Assembly: GCF_004139715.1 (NCBI RefSeq)
Contig: NZ_CP035544.1
Location: forward strand, 2,483,501-2,547,500
Length of the DNA: 64,000 bases
DNA from: Muriicola soli
GTDB taxonomy: Bacteria; Bacteroidota; Bacteroidia; Flavobacteriales; Flavobacteriaceae
Reading direction: 5' to 3'
Position numbers and translations under genes: made by a program. Shown piece after piece: positions 55,408 through 64,000 of the stretch (position 1 is its first letter; the number at the start of each line of letters is the position of its first letter). The notes under the pieces were generated by a model. The model was not told the DNA's origin and ran no database searches. It saw only the letters and a program-made list of their open reading frames with translations.

Positions 55408-56136
55408 TTAAAAACCGTTTCTGTTAAAAAGGCTGCTAATCCTCATGCTGATTACCCCAAATACCGCTTCCCAAATAATGGAGGAACTCATTTTTGATTT
55501 TCCTTTTTCCCGGTCAGTAAAGATAATAGAGACCTCTTCAATTTTAAATCTTTTCAGATATGCCCTGTATTTCATCTCTATCTGGAAGGCATAGCCTATA
55601 AATTTAACCGAATCAAGATCCAGAGCTTCAAGTACTTTACGTCTATAGCAGACAAAACCCGCTGTTGGGTCGTGTACCCGCATCCCTGTAATGATCTTAA
55701 CGTAGAAGGAAGCCCCATAAGAAAGAAGGATTCTGTAAAGTGGCCAGTTTACGACGTTTACTCCTTTTTTGTACCGGGATCCTACAACCACATCGGCCCC
55801 GTTGGCACAAGCCCTGTATAATCGAGCCAGGTCGGTGGGTCTATGGGAGAAGTCGGCATCCATTTCAAAAATAAAAAGGTATTCTCTCTGTAAAGCCCAT
55901 TTAAACCCGTGAATATAGGCAGTACCCAAACCGGATTTCTCTGTACGTTCTTCCAGAAAGAGTTTTCCAGCGAATTTTTTCTGTAATGCTCTGACAGCAT
56001 TTCCGGTTCCATCAGGGGAATTGTCATCTACCACCAATACATGGAAATCCTTTTGAAGTTCGAACACAGCCTCAATTATGGCCTCTATATTCTCAATTTC
56101 ATTGTAGGATGGAATAATTACTAAACTATCGGTCAT
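55408..56136 (-). CDS. Polyprenol-phosphate mannosyltransferase-like glycosyltransferase (GT2)
   Basis: A 242-residue GT2 enzyme of the dolichol/polyprenol-phosphate mannose synthase type. VIIPSYNEIENI, VVDDNSPDGTG, the metal-binding EMDADFSH and VVGSRYKKG appear in order, and a QIEMKYRA helix lies near the end. It lacks the C-terminal membrane domain of some relatives. The ATG at 56136 directly begins the core; an in-frame start 36 nt upstream would add a hydrophobic stretch not seen in the family. It may supply a lipid-linked sugar to the divergent GT39 transferase. Confidence 0.9.
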   Translation of the reverse strand: MTDSLVIIPSYNEIENIEAIIEAVFELQKDFHVLVVDDNSPDGTGNAVRALQKKFAGKLFLEERTEKSGLGTAYIHGFKWALQREYLFIFEMDADFSHRPTDLARLYRACANGADVVVGSRYKKGVNVVNWPLYRILLSYGASFYVKIITGMRVHDPTAGFVCYRRKVLEALDLDSVKFIGYAFQIEMKYRAYLKRFKIEEVSIIFTDREKGKSKMSSSIIWEAVFGVISMRISSLFNRNGF

Positions 56137-56240
56137 CAAATAAAGGAAATTGAGCAAAAATAAGGCTTTCAAACGACTGTATCAGACAGGAAATAAATTT
56201 TTCTTGTCGCATTTAGCAAAGAGTTAGATGTGATTATTTG

Positions 56241-56248
56241 TAATTTTG
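56241..56248 (+). promoter_or_regulatory. Possible -7 element for the GT39-DUF4271-hemD operon
   Basis: TAATTTTG matches TAnnTTTG, 19 nt before the GT39 ATG. No TTG is at the usual -33 distance. Confidence 0.4.
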
Positions 56249-56266
56249 CGGCGTATTTGAATTAGA

Positions 56267-57931
56267 ATGAAACAAAAGTTTCCGGGACTATTTCTGTATT
56301 TCCTACTTGCCATATTTATCCTGAACCTACTTCAGGCAAATTTTACGCAACTGCTTTTTGATGAAGCCTATTACTGGTACTACGCCAAGGATCTCGCTTG
56401 GGGATATTTTGACCATCCCCCAATGGTGGCCTGGCTCATAGCTCTGGGAAGTGTTTTTTTTGAGGGTGAACTCGGAATACGATTTTTAAGTTGCGTACTT
56501 AGTATAGGGACAATGAGCATCATTTGGGTTTTGGTGGACCACCCAAAAAAAAGGGATTACGTTTCCCATTTTTTCGTGCTGATACTTTCTATGACTCTGG
56601 TTCATGCCTATGGCTTTTTAATGTTGCCGGATACGCCCTTGCTTTTCTTTACAGCACTCTTCTTTTTGGCTTACAGCTACTTCCTGAAAAATCCTGGTTT
56701 TCTGGCTGCACTCTTTTTAGGGATTGTCATGGCAGCTCTAATGTACAGCAAGTACCACGCATTCCTGGTCATATTCTTTGTACTGCTTTCTAATCTTCGA
56801 TTATTGAGCAATCCCTATGCCTGGATGGCGGTAGCGGTATCACTTTTGTGTTATGGACCTCATTTTTATTGGCTGTATGAACACGACTTTGTATCCGTTA
56901 ATTATCACCTTTTTGAAAGACCAAACAGGCCTTACGAGTTTTTTGACTTTACCCTCGGTTATATCATTAATTTGATCGCCATTTTTGGCCTTACTTTCTA
57001 TTGGATCTATCAAGCGCTTTTCAAAAACAACGATGATGGGCTCTTCCCCCGTGCGCTCCGTTTTGTTGCCTATGGGGTACTCATCTTCTTCCTTGTATCC
57101 AGTTTTCAACGCAGGGTACAGACCCAGTGGATTATTGTTATTTGTATTCCGGCTGCTGTTTTGGTATACAACTATATGTTGAACCATGGTCAGACCCGAA
57201 AATGGATCTTTAGGATGGGATTATTAAATATTCTGATTTTATTTTTTTTGAGAGTAGGATTGGTTTACGAACCGCTCTTCCCTGTGGTTTTTGAAACTCA
57301 TGGAAATAAAACATGGACCAAGGAAATAACTTCGCAAGTGGGAGATATTCCCGTGGTTTTCGAAAACTCTTACAGGATGTCCCCCATGTTTTCGTTCTAT
57401 TCGGGAAATATTTCTTTTTCTCTTAACAATGTGTGGTATCGTGAAAATCAATATTCTATTGACAAGACCGAGGAGACGGTAAGGGGAAAAAGAGTTCTTT
57501 ATGTCTCAAAATACCTGCCAGACAGGGATATTTCTTTCACTATGCCAGACAGTACCCTATTTTATGGGGTGTATAAAGATCCTTTTATTTCCTATAGAAA
57601 ACTGAGAACGGAAATTATCAATATTAGCAGTATGGATACTGAAATACCAGTCATCTTCGATTTATACAATCCATATCCCTTTGCTGTTCCGAATGATGAA
57701 CTTGAATTTGGACTGGCCTTATTGGATTCGTATAAACAGCTAATTGAAGTGATTCCGATAAAAGCAGAGCCCTCCGAAGACTATAGTCCTCTGATAGCCT
57801 CAGAAGCTCACCGTAAATTTCAATTCCTCATGCCCGAACTCCCCATTGAAGAGGTTGCTTATGTTAAAATTGTAATTTCGGAAAACGGATTGAGATGGGG
57901 GCTAAATGGAATTAAAACAGAAATAGACTAA
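56267..57931 (+). CDS. GT39-family membrane glycosyltransferase (ArnT/PMT-like)
   Basis: A 554-residue GT-C-fold transferase with about 10-12 hydrophobic segments in the first 350 residues and a soluble C-terminal domain. The first loop carries D32-E33 (LLFDEAYYWYYAKD) and FDHPPMVAWL (48-57), hallmarks of ArnT/GT39 enzymes that use polyprenyl-phosphate sugars on the outer face of the inner membrane. The acceptor could be lipid A, protein or another glycan. Its stop shares one base with the start of the DUF4271 gene (TAATG). Confidence 0.9.
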   Translation: MKQKFPGLFLYFLLAIFILNLLQANFTQLLFDEAYYWYYAKDLAWGYFDHPPMVAWLIALGSVFFEGELGIRFLSCVLSIGTMSIIWVLVDHPKKRDYVSHFFVLILSMTLVHAYGFLMLPDTPLLFFTALFFLAYSYFLKNPGFLAALFLGIVMAALMYSKYHAFLVIFFVLLSNLRLLSNPYAWMAVAVSLLCYGPHFYWLYEHDFVSVNYHLFERPNRPYEFFDFTLGYIINLIAIFGLTFYWIYQALFKNNDDGLFPRALRFVAYGVLIFFLVSSFQRRVQTQWIIVICIPAAVLVYNYMLNHGQTRKWIFRMGLLNILILFFLRVGLVYEPLFPVVFETHGNKTWTKEITSQVGDIPVVFENSYRMSPMFSFYSGNISFSLNNVWYRENQYSIDKTEETVRGKRVLYVSKYLPDRDISFTMPDSTLFYGVYKDPFISYRKLRTEIINISSMDTEIPVIFDLYNPYPFAVPNDELEFGLALLDSYKQLIEVIPIKAEPSEDYSPLIASEAHRKFQFLMPELPIEEVAYVKIVISENGLRWGLNGIKTEID

Positions 57932-58586
57932 TGGACCCCATACTCAGGGAAACTACAGGTACGGATTGGATTACCATCATTATTTTTTCAAGCGCATTTT
58001 TTCTTGTGCTTGCGAAGAGTTTGTTCTATGGGCGATTCCTGAACTTTATCATCTTGCCATTCAATAACAAATACATTTTTCTCTACAACAAAAAGGACAA
58101 GTTGATGAATTGGTTTCATATTTTTTTCACGGTTTTCCTCTTACTTAATTTATCCCTTTTCCTCTATATCGGGATAAGCCTTTATCAGCCGGAGGACGTC
58201 ATTTCCTCCCCCTTTTGTTTGTGCTGATTACCGGACTCTTGTTTCTATTCCTGTTTGCTAAAATAATTATGCAACTCGGTAGCAGTGCCATCTTTAATTC
58301 GCAGTCGATCATCACTGATATCATCTTTAAAAAAATTTCCTATCTCAATTACAGCGGACTTGTGATGTTTCTTGTTAATCTGCTGCTATGTTACGTTTTT
58401 ATCGATTCTAAAACCATCTATTCTATTGGGATCGCACTGATTTTATTGATTTTGACCATAGGCTGGATAACGATAATTAAAACACATCTTAAGTTCCTTA
58501 CTTCCTACTTTTTCTATTTTATTTTGTACCTTTGCGCACTCGAAATTGCCCCTTTGATCATTATTGTGAATACTCTTAAAGTTTGA
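57931..58586 (+). CDS. DUF4271-family membrane protein; reading frame broken by one missing base
   Basis: Two frames (57931-58227 and about 58206-58586) together make one 218-residue polytopic membrane protein of the DUF4271 family, which is confined to Bacteroidota. The break is in the C5 run at 58208-58212: with six C residues the code would read on through ISSPLLFVLITGLLFLF without a stop. The start overlaps the GT39 stop (TAATG) and the end overlaps the hemD start (TGATG), which is the layout of an intact middle gene of an operon. An error in the sequence is therefore more likely than loss of the gene. The function is unknown. Confidence 0.85.
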
Positions 58587-59338
58587 TGTCTATGAAAGTC
58601 AAAACGATTTTGGTATCTCAGCCTGAACCTAAGATGGAAAACTCTCCCTACCTCCGTCTCATTGAGAAAGAACATGTCAGGGTAGACTTCAGACCTTTTA
58701 TTCACGTCGAAGGAGTGGCTGCCAAAATGGTAAGGCAGCAAAAAATAGATCTCAAAGAATTTACGGCTATCATCCTGACAAGCAGGAACTCCGTAGATCA
58801 TTTTTTCAGAATCGCGGAGGAGATGCGGTTTAAGGTGCCTGATTCCATGAAATACTTTTGTCAATCGGAAGCAGTTGCCTATTACCTCCAGAAGTACGTT
58901 GTCTACCGTAAGCGAAAGATTTATGTTGGGAAACGCAATTTTGTCGATCTACAGCCTTTGTTTAAAAAGTACAAAGAAGAAAAATTTTTACTTCCCTCTT
59001 CGGACGTACTGAAATCGATTGTCCCCGAAACCCTTGATGAAATGAAACTCAATTGGACGAGGGGTATATTTTACAAAACCGTAATAAGCGATCTTTCCGA
59101 TCTTCGAAATGTATATTACGACGTCTTGGTTTTCTTTAGTCCGTCCGGAATAGAATCGCTGTTGAAGAATTTTCCCGACTTTGAACAGAACAACACCAGG
59201 ATAGCCGTATTTGGCAATTCTACTATTGAAGCGGCTACGGAGGCGGGTCTGCGCATCGATATAAAGGCGCCTACTCCCGAAACTCCTTCTATGACCATGG
59301 CGCTGCAGAAGTACATCACAAGCGTCAATAAGAAATAA
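58586..59338 (+). CDS. hemD: Uroporphyrinogen-III synthase family protein
   Basis: A 250-residue protein of the HemD fold. ILVSQPEPK near the N-terminus, FTAIILTSRNSVDHFF (about 60-75), and VLVFFSPSGIESLLKNFP and AVFGNSTIEAATEAGLR in the second half match uroporphyrinogen-III synthases, which close the tetrapyrrole ring of haem precursors. Sequence conservation is low in this family, so the exact function is probable rather than certain. The ATG at 58586 shares one base with the upstream stop; an ATG two codons later is the alternative. Confidence 0.85.
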   Translation: MSMKVKTILVSQPEPKMENSPYLRLIEKEHVRVDFRPFIHVEGVAAKMVRQQKIDLKEFTAIILTSRNSVDHFFRIAEEMRFKVPDSMKYFCQSEAVAYYLQKYVVYRKRKIYVGKRNFVDLQPLFKKYKEEKFLLPSSDVLKSIVPETLDEMKLNWTRGIFYKTVISDLSDLRNVYYDVLVFFSPSGIESLLKNFPDFEQNNTRIAVFGNSTIEAATEAGLRIDIKAPTPETPSMTMALQKYITSVNKK

Positions 59339-59393
59339 ACACGCACTTTTTTGGGTGATTAAATTACTACCCTAGTCTCTCTTCAATGCTGTC

Positions 59394-61009
59394 TTAAAAT
59401 CCGTAACGCTGGGGGCCTCCCCTTCGGATTTCCTCGTTCGCATAAGATTCGAACTTCACGAAATTTTCGCGGAACGCATTGGATAATTTAAAGGCGGTCT
59501 TATAATAGGCTTCGTCGTCGTTCCAGGTTGTTCGCGGACTAAGCACACTAGTGGGAACGCCCGGACACGATCTGGGCTGAGCTACCCCGAATACTGAATG
59601 TATGTGATAGGTATCGTATGAATAGAGTCCAAGAGCCCCACTAAGAGCAGCATGAATCATGGCCCGGGTATATTTGAGCTTCATTCTGGTCCCTACCCCA
59701 TAAGGCCCGCCGGTCCAACCGGTATTGACAAGCCAGACATTTACCCCTGATTCCTTCATCTTCTTGCTGAGCATTTCAGCGTATTTAGTAGGATGCAACG
59801 GCATAAACGGTGCCCCGAAACAGGCCGAAAAAGAAGGGATAGGTTCTACAACACCAGCCTCCGTCCCGGCAACTTTAGCCGTATATCCGGATATAAAATG
59901 ATATGCAGCCTGACTTGGCGTTAGTTTGCTGATGGGGGTAAGACCCCAAAGGCATCGGCAGTTAGAAAGAATATATTCTTGGGGTTTTTCCCAATTGAGG
60001 GTGCCTGGGTATTATCTATATGGTAAAGCGGATAGCTTACCCGGGTGTTCTGTGTTATGCTCGTATCCGTGAAATCCACATCCCCCTGCTCATTCATGAT
60101 TACATTTTCAAGGATTGCTCCTTTTTTTATCGCCTTGAAAATACCGGGTTCGTTCTCCTCGGATAAATTTATCACTTTGGCGTAGCAACCACCTTCAAAA
60201 TTAAAAATGCCGTTTTCCCCGGTCCATCCGTGCTCATCATCCCCGATCAGACGTCTGTCAGGATCAGTAGAGAGGGTAGTCTTCCCGGTTCCTGACAAGC
60301 CAAAGAAAATAGCCGTATCTCCTTCATCGCCTACATTGGCAGAGCAGTGCATTGGAAGGGTATTCTGATAAGTAGGAAGCAGGAAATTCAAGGCAGAAAA
60401 GATCCCTTTTTTAATCTCCCCTGTGTATCCCGTACCGCCAATCAAGGCTATTTTTCGTGTAAAATTTAGTATCGCAAAATTGTGTTGTCTGGTACCCGCA
60501 GTCTCGGCATTGGCCATAAATCCGGGAGCATTCACCACTAACCAATCAGCCTCAAACGATTCCAGTTCGGAATCGGATGGCCTGATAAACATATTATAGG
60601 CGAATAAATTGGACCAGGGATACTCGTTTATTACTCTGATTCCAAGCTGATAGTCCTTGTCAGCACACGCAAAACAATCGCGTACAAAAACCTCTTTATC
60701 CGAGAGGTAAGCGGTTACCTTATCGTAAAGTTCATCAAATTTTTTCGGTTCGAATGGTTTGTTGATAGATCCCCACCAAACTTTATCCTCGGTGATGGCA
60801 TCTTTTACGATGAAACGGTCCTGTGGAGATCTTCCGGTAAATTCTCCGGTATTAACGGCCAAAGCACCCGAAGAGGCTTCTTTACCCATTCCTTTTTCGA
60901 GAGTAATCCTGTGAAGATCATCCGGATTTAATTGATAGTGAACCTGTTTACTAAGAATCCCATAAGATCTTAACGAAATCGTTTGCGTAACTGAGTCAGA
61001 TGACGGCAT
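59394..61009 (-). CDS. pckA: Phosphoenolpyruvate carboxykinase (ATP); reading frame broken by one missing base
   Basis: This gene makes PEP from oxaloacetate and ATP for gluconeogenesis. The N-terminal frame carries NTGEFTGRSPQDRFIV, the P-loop GLSGTGKTTLS and the metal site GDDEHGW. It ends early at FGVLPPSAN. With one more base in the C5 run (G5 at 59934-59938 on the + strand) it would read FGVLPPISKLTPSQAAYHF and continue into the C-terminal frame, which holds NTGWTGGPYGVGTRMKL and the adenine-site residues. The joined protein has 538 residues, the normal length. The ATG at 61009 is preferred over an upstream GTG at 61030 because a good promoter overlaps that GTG. Confidence 0.93.
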
Positions 61010-61029
61010 AAAGTTTACGTTTAGTAGCA

Positions 61030-61061
61030 CAAAACTAGAAAATTATTGGAGCTTGCCACAA
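61030..61061 (-). promoter_or_regulatory. Bacteroidota-type promoter for pckA
   Basis: On the minus strand TTG (61059-61061) and TAGTTTTG (61030-61037) are 21 nt apart, matching the -33/-7 pattern. Transcription would begin about 15 nt before the ATG at 61009. Confidence 0.55.
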
Positions 61062-61074
61062 TAAAAAGGCATCT

Positions 61075-61461
61075 TTAGTTGAAGTACTTAAAAATGCGAT
61101 AACCCAATAAAAGCCATGCTGTAATCAGAAATGCACCTCCCAGTGGAGTTACAAAGGCGATGCTTTTAAAATTTATTGAATTAAGGCTGTCTGTAGCGAG
61201 GAAATAGATAGAGAAAGAAAACAGAAGGATCCCTAAAACAGCGCACCAAAAGATCCATCTTTTATGGGCTTCCGACAGTCTTGTGGTTGATCCCAACCAA
61301 AGCAGAAATAAAGCGTGGTACATCTGATAGGTCACACCAGTCTCGTAGCTATTGAGAGAGGATTCACTTATGACTTCTTTTAAGCCGTGAGCCCCGAAAG
61401 CCCCCAAAATAACAGCAGAAATTCCAAATAAAACCCCGACAAGTAGAATTGTTCTGTTCAT
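61075..61461 (-). CDS. DUF423-family small membrane protein
   Basis: A 128-residue protein with four hydrophobic segments. GAFGAHGL (about 20-27) and the YQMYHALFLL and VTPLGGAFLITAW segments are the DUF423 (YgdD-like) signatures. The function of the family is unknown. It lies upstream of pckA on the same strand, but the 65-nt gap contains the pckA promoter, so the two need not be one operon. Confidence 0.9.
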   Translation of the reverse strand: MNRTILLVGVLFGISAVILGAFGAHGLKEVISESSLNSYETGVTYQMYHALFLLWLGSTTRLSEAHKRWIFWCAVLGILLFSFSIYFLATDSLNSINFKSIAFVTPLGGAFLITAWLLLGYRIFKYFN

Positions 61462-61541
61462 AACTTAAAGCCAGCTAATTCTTATAAATGTAACAAATTG
61501 ATACCTTAGTATTTTTATGTATTCAAAGGTAAAAAATAAGA

Positions 61542-62915
61542 ATGAGGCGTAATATTTTAATATTCGGAGCAGGGAAGTCAACTTCCTATCTCCTGGATTA
61601 TTTTAAGGAAAAATCAGAAAGTGAATCCCTGCATCTCACTATTGCCGACCTGTATCCTGAAAGGATTCCCGCGACTATAAAAGACCACTCGTGTTGTACC
61701 CCACTAAAACTCGATATTGCCGATGCGAAAGCGAGGTCCAAGGCAATTGAAAAATCAGATATCGTTATCTCCATGCTCCCTGCGCGTCTGCATCAAGCCG
61801 TAGCGTCAGATTGTCTTATTCACCGGAAAAATTTAGTCACCGCATCCTATATAAGTAAGGAAATGGCCGCCATGAAAGAAAAGGTAAAAAAGGCAGGTCT
61901 TATTTTTATGAATGAAATTGGTCTTGATCCGGGCATTGACCATATGAGTGCTATGCAGATCATTGACAAAATCAGAGATAATGGAGGAAAAATGCTTCTT
62001 TTTGAGTCTTTTACCGGAGGACTGGTAGCACCGGAAAGCGATAATAATACCTGGAATTATAAATTCACCTGGAACCCCAGAAATGTAGTTCTGGCGGGGC
62101 AGGGCGGTGCAGCAAAATTTATTCAGGAAGGAACTTATAAATACATCCCCTACCACAAGTTATTCAGGCGGACAGAATTTATGGAAATTCCGGGCTACGG
62201 GACTTTTGAGGCCTATGCGAATCGGGATTCCCTCAATTACAGGGAAGCTTATGGCCTTCACCATGCCCTTACTCTTTATCGGGGTACGATGAGGCGCGTT
62301 GGTTTTTCAAAAGCCTGGAATATGTTCGTACAACTGGGGATGACTGATGACAGTTATCAGATTGAGGAATCAGAGACAATGTCATACCGGGAATTTACCA
62401 ATTTATTCCTGCCCTATTCTCCCACAGATTCTGTAGAATTAAAGCTGCGTCATTACCTTAAAATTGATCAGGACGACATTATGTGGAAAAAGCTGGTGGA
62501 ACTCGATATTTTTAATCCCGAAAAAACTGTGGGCCTAAAAAACGCCACCCCTGCACAAATGCTTCAGAAAATACTGGAAGATCAATGGACTTTAAAAGAA
62601 GACGAGAAGGATATGATCGTTATGTACCACAAGTTTGGCTATGAACTTAAAGGGAAAAAACATCAGATTGACTCAAATATGGTAGTTATAGGGCAAAACA
62701 GGACGCATACGGCTATGGCCAAAACAGTAGGACTGCCTGTGGCTATAGCGACCCTGCTCATCCTCAATAACAAGATTATAACTCCCGGGGTACAGATCCC
62801 TTTGCAAAAAGAAGTTTATCAACCTATTCTAAAAGAATTGGAATCCTATGGGGTAATTTTTAAAGAATACGAGGTGCCTTATTTAGGATATAATCCAGAC
62901 TCGGTAGCAGGTTAA
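61542..62915 (+). CDS. Saccharopine dehydrogenase-family protein
   Basis: A 457-residue NAD(P)-binding protein. ILIFGAGKST (5-14) is the Rossmann motif, SDIVISMLPARLHQAVA follows at about 72-88, and NEIGLDPGIDHMSAM (about 126-140) is the substrate-site motif of saccharopine dehydrogenase (glutamate-forming) enzymes. These act in lysine breakdown or in related carboxynorspermidine-type reactions. An Lrp-family regulator follows 47 nt downstream on the same strand, which fits control by amino acids. Confidence 0.9.
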   Translation: MRRNILIFGAGKSTSYLLDYFKEKSESESLHLTIADLYPERIPATIKDHSCCTPLKLDIADAKARSKAIEKSDIVISMLPARLHQAVASDCLIHRKNLVTASYISKEMAAMKEKVKKAGLIFMNEIGLDPGIDHMSAMQIIDKIRDNGGKMLLFESFTGGLVAPESDNNTWNYKFTWNPRNVVLAGQGGAAKFIQEGTYKYIPYHKLFRRTEFMEIPGYGTFEAYANRDSLNYREAYGLHHALTLYRGTMRRVGFSKAWNMFVQLGMTDDSYQIEESETMSYREFTNLFLPYSPTDSVELKLRHYLKIDQDDIMWKKLVELDIFNPEKTVGLKNATPAQMLQKILEDQWTLKEDEKDMIVMYHKFGYELKGKKHQIDSNMVVIGQNRTHTAMAKTVGLPVAIATLLILNNKIITPGVQIPLQKEVYQPILKELESYGVIFKEYEVPYLGYNPDSVAG

Positions 62916-62962
62916 GAATTGTAAGGAGAAATAGTATATTTATCGATAATTAAAATAAGAAT

Positions 62963-63433
62963 ATGGCGTCTGCTAACGATAAAGTAAAAATAGACGGGAT
63001 CGATAAAAAAATTCTAAAGTTCTTGATGTCAGATGCGAGGAAGCCCATCCTTGAGATTGCCAGAAACATAGGGATTTCGGGTGCCGCCATTCATCAACGC
63101 CTTCGCAAACTGGAAAAATCGGGACTTATTGCCGGTTCTAAATTTGTAATTAATCCTAAAGTGCTCGGATATACCACAATGGCCTATATCGGAATCTTTC
63201 TAGACAAGGCCATGAGCAATCCCAGAGCGGTTAAGGCCCTGGAAAAAATCCCTGAGGTACTTGAATGTCATTACACCACGGGCAACTGGTCCATTCTTAT
63301 CAAGGTGCTTTGCAAGGACAATGAACATCTGATGTATGTCCTCAATAAGAATATTCAGCAAATAGAAGGAGTGTCACGGACAGAGACCTTTATTTCTCTG
63401 GATCAACAGATCGACCGACAAATAACGATATAA
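62963..63433 (+). CDS. Lrp/AsnC-family transcriptional regulator
   Basis: A 156-residue regulator. The N-terminal helix-turn-helix part contains IDKKILKFLMSDARKPILEI and GISGAAIHQRLRKLEKSGLI; the C-terminal RAM/ligand domain has the usual beta-alpha layout (ECHYTTGNWSILIKV). Such proteins bind amino acids and adjust metabolic genes. It lies just after the saccharopine-dehydrogenase-family gene and may control it. A bidirectional hairpin terminator follows at once. Confidence 0.93.
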   Translation: MASANDKVKIDGIDKKILKFLMSDARKPILEIARNIGISGAAIHQRLRKLEKSGLIAGSKFVINPKVLGYTTMAYIGIFLDKAMSNPRAVKALEKIPEVLECHYTTGNWSILIKVLCKDNEHLMYVLNKNIQQIEGVSRTETFISLDQQIDRQITI

Positions 63434-63458
63434 AAAAACCCGGGATGCTACCCGGGTT
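63432..63458 (-). terminator. Hairpin terminator between the convergent lrp-like and metallopeptidase genes
   Basis: A perfect 8-bp stem (AACCCGGG / CCCGGGTT) with a 6-nt loop lies between the two stop codons. On the minus strand it is followed by seven T residues, so it best serves the metallopeptidase gene. On the plus strand the tail is only TTGTGT, but the same hairpin may also end the lrp transcript. Confidence 0.72.
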
Positions 63459-63478
63459 GTGTACAATTTTTTCCAGGA

Positions 63479-64000
63479 TCAATCCCTTCCTCCGAGCACC
63501 TGTAGTCCCCAATAAACCAGGGTAGCAAGAGATCCTATGGCTGCAACAAGATAGGTTCGGGCGGCCCATTTTAAGGCGTCTTCAGATCCTTTGTACTCTT
63601 CGGGTGTCACCATATTCCTTTTTTTTAACCACGCAAGAGCACGATTACTCGCATCGTATTCAACAGGAAGGGTAATAAAACTGAAGAGGGTAGCAAGACC
63701 CATCATAATCAATCCGGCAATAGCCACGTAATAACCAAATCCAACTCCGGCAGCAGCTCCGAGCATAATTCCGCCGAAGACCACCCAGGTAGACATTCCG
63801 GAAGTGACACTTACCACCGGTACCAGCCTGGAGCGCATCGTCAACCATTCATAGGCCTGGGCATGTTGAACTGCATGTCCGCATTCGTGAGCTGCTACAG
63901 CCGCAGAAGCAGCATTTCTTTGATTGTAGACGCTTTCACTCAGGTTTACGGTTTTATTTGTGGGATTGTAATGATCTGTCAGCATACCTGCCGTGGACAC
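63479..64000 (-). CDS. Zinc metallopeptidase, YugP-like membrane type (5' end beyond the window)
   Basis: The last 173 residues are visible; the N-terminus lies beyond the right edge. AAHECGHAVQHA carries the HExxH zinc site, and three hydrophobic segments follow. The order of HExxH and membrane segments is that of the YugP-like neutral zinc metallopeptidase family (Pfam Zn_peptidase_2). The first visible codon is GTG, but since the frame continues past the edge it is not a start. Substrates of the family are poorly known. Confidence 0.9.
   Translation of the reverse strand: MSTAGMLTDHYNPTNKTVNLSESVYNQRNAASAAVAAHECGHAVQHAQAYEWLTMRSRLVPVVSVTSGMSTWVVFGGIMLGAAAGVGFGYYVAIAGLIMMGLATLFSFITLPVEYDASNRALAWLKKRNMVTPEEYKGSEDALKWAARTYLVAAIGSLATLVYWGLQVLGGRD

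Noticed and set aside
61010-61030. GTG start at 61030 for pckA
   Set aside because: It falls inside the predicted -7 element, and known relatives start near the MPSSDS position.
1-64000. tRNA, rRNA, CRISPR arrays, insertion sequences, prophage genes
   Set aside because: Gaps were read for tRNA arms and direct repeats; none was found, and no transposase, integrase or Cas motif appears in any frame.

Overview
The window is a stretch of chromosome from a Bacteroidota bacterium, most likely a marine member of the Flavobacteriaceae. The evidence is a SusC/SusD pair, a gliding-type TonB protein, proteins made of T9SS type A sorting domains, DUF4271 and DUF4296 proteins, many lipoproteins with Bacteroidota-style lipoboxes, weak Shine-Dalgarno sequences, and promoter-like TTTG / TAnnTTTG elements. 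I see no rRNA, tRNA, insertion sequence, CRISPR array or prophage. The genus cannot be named from this sequence.

Layout. (1) 1-7.6 kb is a sugar locus: the end of a SusC receptor, its SusD partner, a strong terminator, xylulokinase, xylose isomerase, and a convergent sodium/sugar symporter. Together these would import and isomerise a pentose such as xylose. (2) 7.8-20.8 kb is a tightly packed + strand operon of envelope genes: three paralogous lipoproteins of about 1,100 residues with FG-GAP/VCBS repeats and an ASPIC/UnbV domain, a vanadium-haloperoxidase/PAP2-type lipoprotein, a membrane-anchored GyrI-like protein and a beta-propeller-like lipoprotein. (3) 20.8-29.2 kb holds a 1,239-residue lipoprotein that joins a metallophosphatase, a kinase-like segment and an outer-membrane barrel; an HD-domain protein with a Pycsar-effector-like membrane tail; a GAF protein; and a second phosphoesterase. 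(4) 29.2-37.7 kb holds TonB, a Tat-exported Gfo/Idh/MocA oxidoreductase with DoxX, and a divergent cluster (exported class V aminotransferase; GntP permease, RidA, D-threonine-aldolase-like enzyme, dipeptidase) that looks like a D-amino-acid or dipeptide catabolic unit. (5) 37.9-49.0 kb holds a secreted protein, a penicillin-acylase-type lipoprotein, an MsbA-like ABC exporter, a redox/Fe-S group (ferredoxin, ferredoxin reductase, Nfu-type protein, Mrp), an alkyltransferase-like protein, a LysE-type exporter, TrmB and a PhoB/PhoR-like two-component pair. (6) 49.3-64 kb holds two miniature T9SS-sorting-domain proteins next to a LuxE-like acyltransferase, TyrS, an SDR enzyme, dihydroorotase, a polyprenyl-phosphate mannose synthase and a GT39 transferase, DUF4271, HemD, PEP carboxykinase, a saccharopine-dehydrogenase-family enzyme, an Lrp regulator and a zinc metallopeptidase cut by the right edge.

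A striking technical feature is that four otherwise normal genes (xylA, tonB, the DUF4271 gene and pckA) are each broken by the apparent loss of one base from a homopolymer run. The common pattern points to sequencing or assembly error rather than gene decay, so all four are annotated as single genes. The most interesting biology is the phosphatase/kinase-like/barrel fusion, the triplicated ASPIC/UnbV operon, the HD-PycTM-like protein with no visible cyclase, and the T9SS sorting domains that lack a cargo.
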